This document shows, one piece after another, positions 5,775 through 9,388 of a stretch of 9,388 nt of DNA; the first letter of the stretch is position 1, and each line of letters starts with the position of its first letter. Made by a program: the position numbers and the translations under genes. The stretch comes from Phycisphaerales bacterium. Its GTDB lineage: Bacteria; Planctomycetota; Phycisphaerae; Tepidisphaerales; Tepidisphaeraceae. The DNA is taken from NCBI GenBank assembly GCA_028288905.1, contig JAQGHJ010000202.1:1-9388 (forward strand), in the 5' to 3' direction. The notes under the pieces are model-generated. The model did no database searches and was not told where the DNA came from. It was given only the letters and a program-made list of their open reading frames with translations.

Positions 5775-6681
5775 TCAGCGGCCCCACCCACCGATGGATA
5801 GCGGTAAGCGGCCGCAGCATGGCGGACATCCACTCTGCCCGTCGTTTCCTCCCGCCAGCCACCGTCGCGTCGATCGAATCGGTACACGCGTCCACCGAAG
5901 CGGGCGGCAATGCCGGGCGTGAGGGCCTGTGCGGCGTCCCAATGGCGCTTTGCACCTGAAGGGTTTCGGCGAAGGCCGCTTCGGACCGACGCGGCATCCG
6001 GAGGACTAACGGCGGAACGGCAGTTATGGGGGACGAGGTGGCGGGAAGGACGGGGCCCGCCGCCGTCGTCGCGACCACCGCCCCGCGCGGGACGATCGGG
6101 CGAGCCAGCCCGGCCGGCACGCGGGGGATGGACCGGCGGGGCCGGGAGGCTTGGGCGTAGATCGAATCCCACGAACTTGACGCGATCTCCGTCATCAGGC
6201 CGTACAGGTCGTCGGCAGCGTATCCCGCCGGGTCGGGCGGCGCCGGCCGCGGGCGGGGGAAGGCGGCGGCACGGGCGAGCGCCTCGGCCGACGGCGCGGG
6301 GATGACCGCATCGGCATCGAAGTCTGCGACGGTGCCCGACAGCGCCTCGAACGGGTCCGCCGGCCGCTTCGGGGGCGGCTTGTGCGACGCCGGCAGCCGG
6401 CCGACCTGGAAACGGACCGTCGTGTTCCCGAGCGACAGCACGTCCCCGTCCGCCAGACCGCGGCGGGTGATCGGCTGCTCGCCGACACGGGTGCCGTTCT
6501 TGCTGCCGAGGTCGTGGGCGATCCACCCGTTCCGGTACGGCACGATCTGGCAGTGGTGGCGGGACAGCAGGATGTCCCGGACGGCCACGTCGCACTCGAC
6601 GGACCGCCCGACGGAAAGTGCCCCGGTCAGCGGCCAACGCCCGACCTCCCGCCCCTTGAACCTGACGACGACGTATGCCAT
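5755..6681 (-). CDS. FHA-domain protein
   Basis: This 308-residue protein has one N-terminal forkhead-associated domain (about 4-93), a phosphothreonine-binding module. The binding residues are visible: Gly25-Arg26 (SVGRS), Ser40-Arg41-His42 (LLSRHHCQIV) and Asn62-Gly63 (GSKNGTRVG), followed by the final strands DGDVLSLGNTTVRFQV. Residues about 97-265 are rich in Pro, Ala and Arg and look disordered. A basic C-terminal part (RKRRAEWMSAMLRPLTAIHRW, split around 278-298) may be a short helix. No signal peptide, transmembrane segment or kinase domain is seen. The start at 6681 is supported by a GGAGG 10 bp upstream; an in-frame ATG at 6741 would add 20 residues beyond that ribosome site. Its partner, presumably a Ser/Thr kinase, is not in the window. 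It converges on clpS and diverges from the aconitase gene. Confidence 0.88.
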   Translation of the reverse strand: MAYVVVRFKGREVGRWPLTGALSVGRSVECDVAVRDILLSRHHCQIVPYRNGWIAHDLGSKNGTRVGEQPITRRGLADGDVLSLGNTTVRFQVGRLPASHKPPPKRPADPFEALSGTVADFDADAVIPAPSAEALARAAAFPRPRPAPPDPAGYAADDLYGLMTEIASSSWDSIYAQASRPRRSIPRVPAGLARPIVPRGAVVATTAAGPVLPATSSPITAVPPLVLRMPRRSEAAFAETLQVQSAIGTPHRPSRPALPPASVDACTDSIDATVAGGRKRRAEWMSAMLRPLTAIHRWVGPLKRAGMF

Positions 6682-6691
6682 GCCTGAATCG

Positions 6692-6696
6692 CCTCC
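6692..6696 (-). promoter_or_regulatory. Ribosome binding site of the FHA gene
   Basis: GGAGG on the minus strand ends 10 bp before the ATG at 6681. It is the clearest Shine-Dalgarno site in the window and fixes the FHA start in preference to the upstream ATG at 6741. The valS, DHH and aconitase starts lack a comparable site. Confidence 0.7.
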
Positions 6697-6925
6697 GGGC
6701 CTCTGTAGCCTAGCTTTCGGCTTCGCACTCCCCAGCATCATCGAACAGCGGGCAGGCCTTCCCGTATTTTTCCCACCTGCCGCGCGCGCTCAAAACGTGT
6801 CAAACGGCGGGCCACGTGGGAGCCGGTGCGGCAGTAAACTTTCGTTCGTAAGCGGCGGAGAGCCATCGCCGGCCGGCGAACGGCGCCTGTTGTTCTAGCC
6901 GCTCCCGCGGGATGGCGGACCGACC

Positions 6926-6954
6926 TTGTACGCCCCACCCCCCGCGCATACGAT
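6926..6954 (+). promoter_or_regulatory. Candidate sigma-70-type promoter for the aconitase gene
   Basis: TTGTAC (6926-6931) and TACGAT (6949-6954) are separated by exactly 17 bp. They match the consensus hexamers at 3 and 4 of 6 positions. Transcription would start near 6961, giving a leader of about 50 nt with no Shine-Dalgarno site before the ATG at 7012. Support rests only on spacing and position. Confidence 0.33.
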
Positions 6955-7011
6955 CCGTCGTTTGCCTTGGCGGCATCCCGTCCGACCGATCCGTCCCGAC
7001 CCGACGCACTT

Positions 7012-9388
7012 ATGGCCACCTACCAGAACCTCTTCGGCGCCGAAGCGACCCTGTCCTCCAAGTCCGGCGACCTCAAGTACTTCCGGTTGAACAAGCTGGC
7101 CGAGCTCGGGTACGGAAACCTCGACAAGCTCCCGTTCTCGATCAAGGTGCTGCTCGAGAGCGCGCTGCGCAACTGCGATAACTACGAGGTGTCCGAGGCG
7201 GACGTTCGCGGGTTGGCCGCCTGGAAGGCAGAGAAGGTCAACGCCGTCGAGCTGCCGTTCAAGGTGGCCCGGGTGATCCTTCAGGACTTCACCGGCGTGC
7301 CGTGCGTGGTCGACCTGGCGGCGATGCGGGCGGCGATGAAGCGGGCCGGTGGGGATCCGCAGAAGATCAACCCGCTGGTTCCGGTCGACCTCGTGATCGA
7401 CCACTCGGTGCAGGTCGACCAGTTCGGCTCCGCGTTCGCTCTAAACAACAACGTCGAGATCGAGTTCGAGCGGAACCGCGAGCGGTACGAGTTCCTCAAG
7501 TGGGGCCAGCGGGCGTTCAACAACTTCGAGGTCGTCCCGCCGGCAACCGGCATCGTCCACCAGGTGAACCTGGAGCACATCGCCAAGGTCGTGTGGCAGA
7601 AGGACGGGTACGCGTTCCCGGACTCGCTCGTCGGGACGGACAGTCACACGACGATGATCAACGGGCTCGGCGTTGTCGGGTGGGGCGTCGGCGGGATCGA
7701 GGCCGAGGCGTGCATGCTCGGGCAGCCGATCTTCATGGTCACGCCGCAGGTCGTCGGGTTCAAGCTGCACGGCCGGCTGCCGGAGGGGGCGACGGCGACC
7801 GACCTCGTGCTGACGATCACGCAGATCCTGCGGAAGCACGGGGTGGTCGACAAGTTCGTCGAGTTCTACGGCGAGGGGCTGTCGACCATGAGCGTGGCCG
7901 ACCGGGCGACGATCGCCAACATGGCCCCAGAGTACGGGGCCACAATGGGTTTCTTCCCCGTCGACGACCTGACGCTCACCTACCTGCGGCTGACCGGCCG
8001 GACGAACGACCAGATCGAGCTCGTCGAGCGGTACTGCAAGGAGCAGGGCCTCTGGCGGCAGAAGGACGTCGAGCCGACGTTCACCGAGGCCCTGGAGCTG
8101 GACCTCGGCACGATCATGCCGAGCTTGGCCGGCCCGAAGCGGCCGCAGGACCGGGTGGAGCTGCCGCGGGTGTCGACCGGGTTCCGGACGGCGTTCGCCG
8201 ACGCGATCGCGCCGAAGGACGACACGGGCAAGGCGATTGAGACTGGCAAGCCCATCGTCGAGATGAAGCCGGAGCTACCGGCCACCGGGCCCGATAGCGA
8301 CACGCTCCGACACGGGTCGGTCACGATCGCGGCGATCACGAGCTGCACGAACACGAGCAACCCGTCCGTGATGCTGGCGGCCGGGCTGGTGGCGAAGAAC
8401 GCGGTCGAGAAGGGGCTGAAGGTCAAGCCGTACGTCAAGACGAGCCTGAGCCCCGGCAGCCGGGTGGTGACGGATTACTTCGAGGCGGCCGGGCTGCAGA
8501 CGTACCTCGACCAGCTCGGCTTCCAGACGACCGGGTACGGGTGCATGACCTGCATCGGGAACAGCGGCCCGCTTCCCGAAGAGGTGTCGGCCGAGAACGA
8601 GGCGAAGGACCTGGTGGTGGCCGGCGTGCTGAGCGGCAACCGGAACTTCGAGGGCCGGATCTTCCAGCACGTGAAGGCGAACTACTTGTCGAGCCCGCCG
8701 CTGGTGGTGGCGTACGCGCTGGCCGGCACGGTCGACATCGACCTGACCAAAGACCCGCTTGGCACCGGCAAGGACGGCAAGCCGGTGTACCTGAAGGACA
8801 TCTGGCCGACCCAGCACCAGGTGGCCGAGACGATCGCCGCCAGCGTGCAGCCGAGCCAGTTCGCCAAGCAGTACGAGGGGGTCGGGGACAGCAACCCGAA
8901 GTGGAACGAGATCCCGGTGAAGGGCGGCGAGCTGTTCGACTTCGACGACGCCAGCACGTACATCCAGGAGCCGCCGTTCTTCAAGGCCCTGTCGCCGGTG
9001 GTCAAGCCGATCGGGCCGATCACCGGGGCCAGGGTGCTGGTGATGGTGTCGGACAGCGTGACGACGGACCACATCTCGCCGGCCGGCAACATCAAGAAGG
9101 ACAGCCCGGCCGGGAAGTTCCTGCTCGACGCCGGGGTGGCGGCGAAGGACTTCAACAGCTACGGGGCCCGCCGCGGGAACGACCGCGTGATGACCCGCGG
9201 CACGTTCGCCAACATCCGGCTGCGGAACCTGCTCGCGCCCGGGACCGAGGGCGGCGTGACGAAGTACCTGCCGACCGGCGAGGTCGAGTTCATCTACGAC
9301 GCGAGCATGAAGTACCAGGCGGCCGGCGTGCCGCTCGTCGTGCTGGCCGTCAAGGACTACGTGATGGGTTCTAGCCGCGACTGGGCGG
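7012..9388 (+). CDS. acnA: Aconitate hydratase A (3' partial)
   Basis: The frame is open for 792 codons from the ATG at 7012 to the window end, so the last roughly 100 residues of a typical 890-900-residue enzyme are missing. Aconitase interconverts citrate and isocitrate in the TCA cycle with a 4Fe-4S cluster. Visible are: an AcnA/IRP1-like N-terminus ([10 protein letters not shown]); [33 protein letters not shown] with Asp210 and His212; the first cluster ligand Cys445 in SCTNTSNP; Cys511 and Cys514 in [14 protein letters not shown]; then the swivel domain with [26 protein letters not shown] and GSSRDWA (786-792). The order and N-terminus fit AcnA rather than AcnB. Two normally invariant glycines just before GSSRDWA read as Val780 and Val784. 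No Shine-Dalgarno site precedes the start; the family's conserved N-terminus begins shortly after this ATG, which supports the choice. Confidence 0.96.
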   Translation, partial: MATYQNLFGAEATLSSKSGDLKYFRLNKLAELGYGNLDKLPFSIKVLLESALRNCDNYEVSEADVRGLAAWKAEKVNAVELPFKVARVILQDFTGVPCVVDLAAMRAAMKRAGGDPQKINPLVPVDLVIDHSVQVDQFGSAFALNNNVEIEFERNRERYEFLKWGQRAFNNFEVVPPATGIVHQVNLEHIAKVVWQKDGYAFPDSLVGTDSHTTMINGLGVVGWGVGGIEAEACMLGQPIFMVTPQVVGFKLHGRLPEGATATDLVLTITQILRKHGVVDKFVEFYGEGLSTMSVADRATIANMAPEYGATMGFFPVDDLTLTYLRLTGRTNDQIELVERYCKEQGLWRQKDVEPTFTEALELDLGTIMPSLAGPKRPQDRVELPRVSTGFRTAFADAIAPKDDTGKAIETGKPIVEMKPELPATGPDSDTLRHGSVTIAAITSCTNTSNPSVMLAAGLVAKNAVEKGLKVKPYVKTSLSPGSRVVTDYFEAAGLQTYLDQLGFQTTGYGCMTCIGNSGPLPEEVSAENEAKDLVVAGVLSGNRNFEGRIFQHVKANYLSSPPLVVAYALAGTVDIDLTKDPLGTGKDGKPVYLKDIWPTQHQVAETIAASVQPSQFAKQYEGVGDSNPKWNEIPVKGGELFDFDDASTYIQEPPFFKALSPVVKPIGPITGARVLVMVSDSVTTDHISPAGNIKKDSPAGKFLLDAGVAAKDFNSYGARRGNDRVMTRGTFANIRLRNLLAPGTEGGVTKYLPTGEVEFIYDASMKYQAAGVPLVVLAVKDYVMGSSRDWA

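Larger units (their letters stand above)
6682..7011. other. Divergent intergenic region between the FHA and aconitase genes
   Basis: This 330-bp region contains no gene I can support; short open frames here have arginine- and proline-rich translations typical of GC-rich non-coding DNA. It holds the FHA ribosome site, a candidate aconitase promoter (6926-6954), a perfect 14-bp palindrome TCGCCGGCCGGCGA (6866-6879) and an 8-bp palindrome CCACGTGG (6812-6819). A perfect TTGACA occurs on the minus strand (6803-6798) but has no -10 at workable spacing. The palindromes could be operators for either gene, but nothing in the sequence shows which regulator would bind. Confidence 0.55.

Noticed and set aside
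6682..6741. A longer FHA protein starting at 6741
   Set aside because: The GGAGG at 6692-6696 lies inside this stretch and is correctly spaced for the ATG at 6681.
6798..6803. A perfect TTGACA on the minus strand as an FHA promoter
   Set aside because: No -10-like hexamer occurs 15-19 bp downstream. The nearest AT-rich stretch (6765-6770) is about 27 bp away.
7302..8240. A 312-codon plus-strand open frame inside the aconitase gene
   Set aside because: It is an out-of-frame shadow of the aconitase frame, rich in Arg and Gly and with no recognisable domain.

Overview
The window is GC-rich chromosomal DNA with five recognisable genes, all core or housekeeping types, and one unrecognised gene end. 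The ClpS sequence style, the insertions in valyl-tRNA synthetase, the near absence of Shine-Dalgarno sites and the very high G/C at third codon positions suggest a planctomycete, probably of the Gemmata group. That placement is inference from family knowledge, not from a search. No transposase, integrase, CRISPR array, tRNA or rRNA was seen.

Layout from left to right: (1) the 3' end of an unrecognised plus-strand gene (2-163); (2) an intergenic hairpin repeat built from a 10-bp unit (139-256), which supplies that gene's stop codon; (3) valS on the minus strand (266-3517), which carries an in-frame 63-bp palindromic insertion (2158-2220); (4) a second intergenic hairpin repeat built from an 8-bp unit (3691-3801), with a candidate valS promoter between it and valS; (5) a DHH/DHHA1 phosphoesterase of the NrnA/RecJ-like type on the minus strand (3817-4932); (6) a divergent intergenic region; (7) clpS on the plus strand (5183-5596); (8) an FHA-domain gene on the minus strand (5755-6681), convergent with clpS and with hairpins between them; (9) a divergent intergenic region with a candidate promoter; (10) an aconitate hydratase A gene on the plus strand (7012 to the window end), cut off about 100 residues before its expected C-terminus.

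The genes do not form an obvious pathway or operon. Neighbours are mostly divergent or convergent. The one same-strand pair (the DHH gene, then valS) is separated by about 300 bp containing a repeat and a possible promoter. The roles are translation (ValRS), small-RNA or nucleotide turnover (DHH), protein quality control (ClpS), phosphothreonine-dependent signalling (FHA) and the TCA cycle (aconitase).

The most interesting signals are not new genes. They are three dyad-symmetric elements: two intergenic hairpins with the same design but different sequences, and one palindrome inside valS that encodes similar peptide ends on either strand. Two protein details also deserve a second look. ClpS lacks the Asn and His that normally hold the N-degron amino group, and aconitase has Val in place of two normally invariant Gly just before the window end. 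I found no convincing undescribed multi-gene system.
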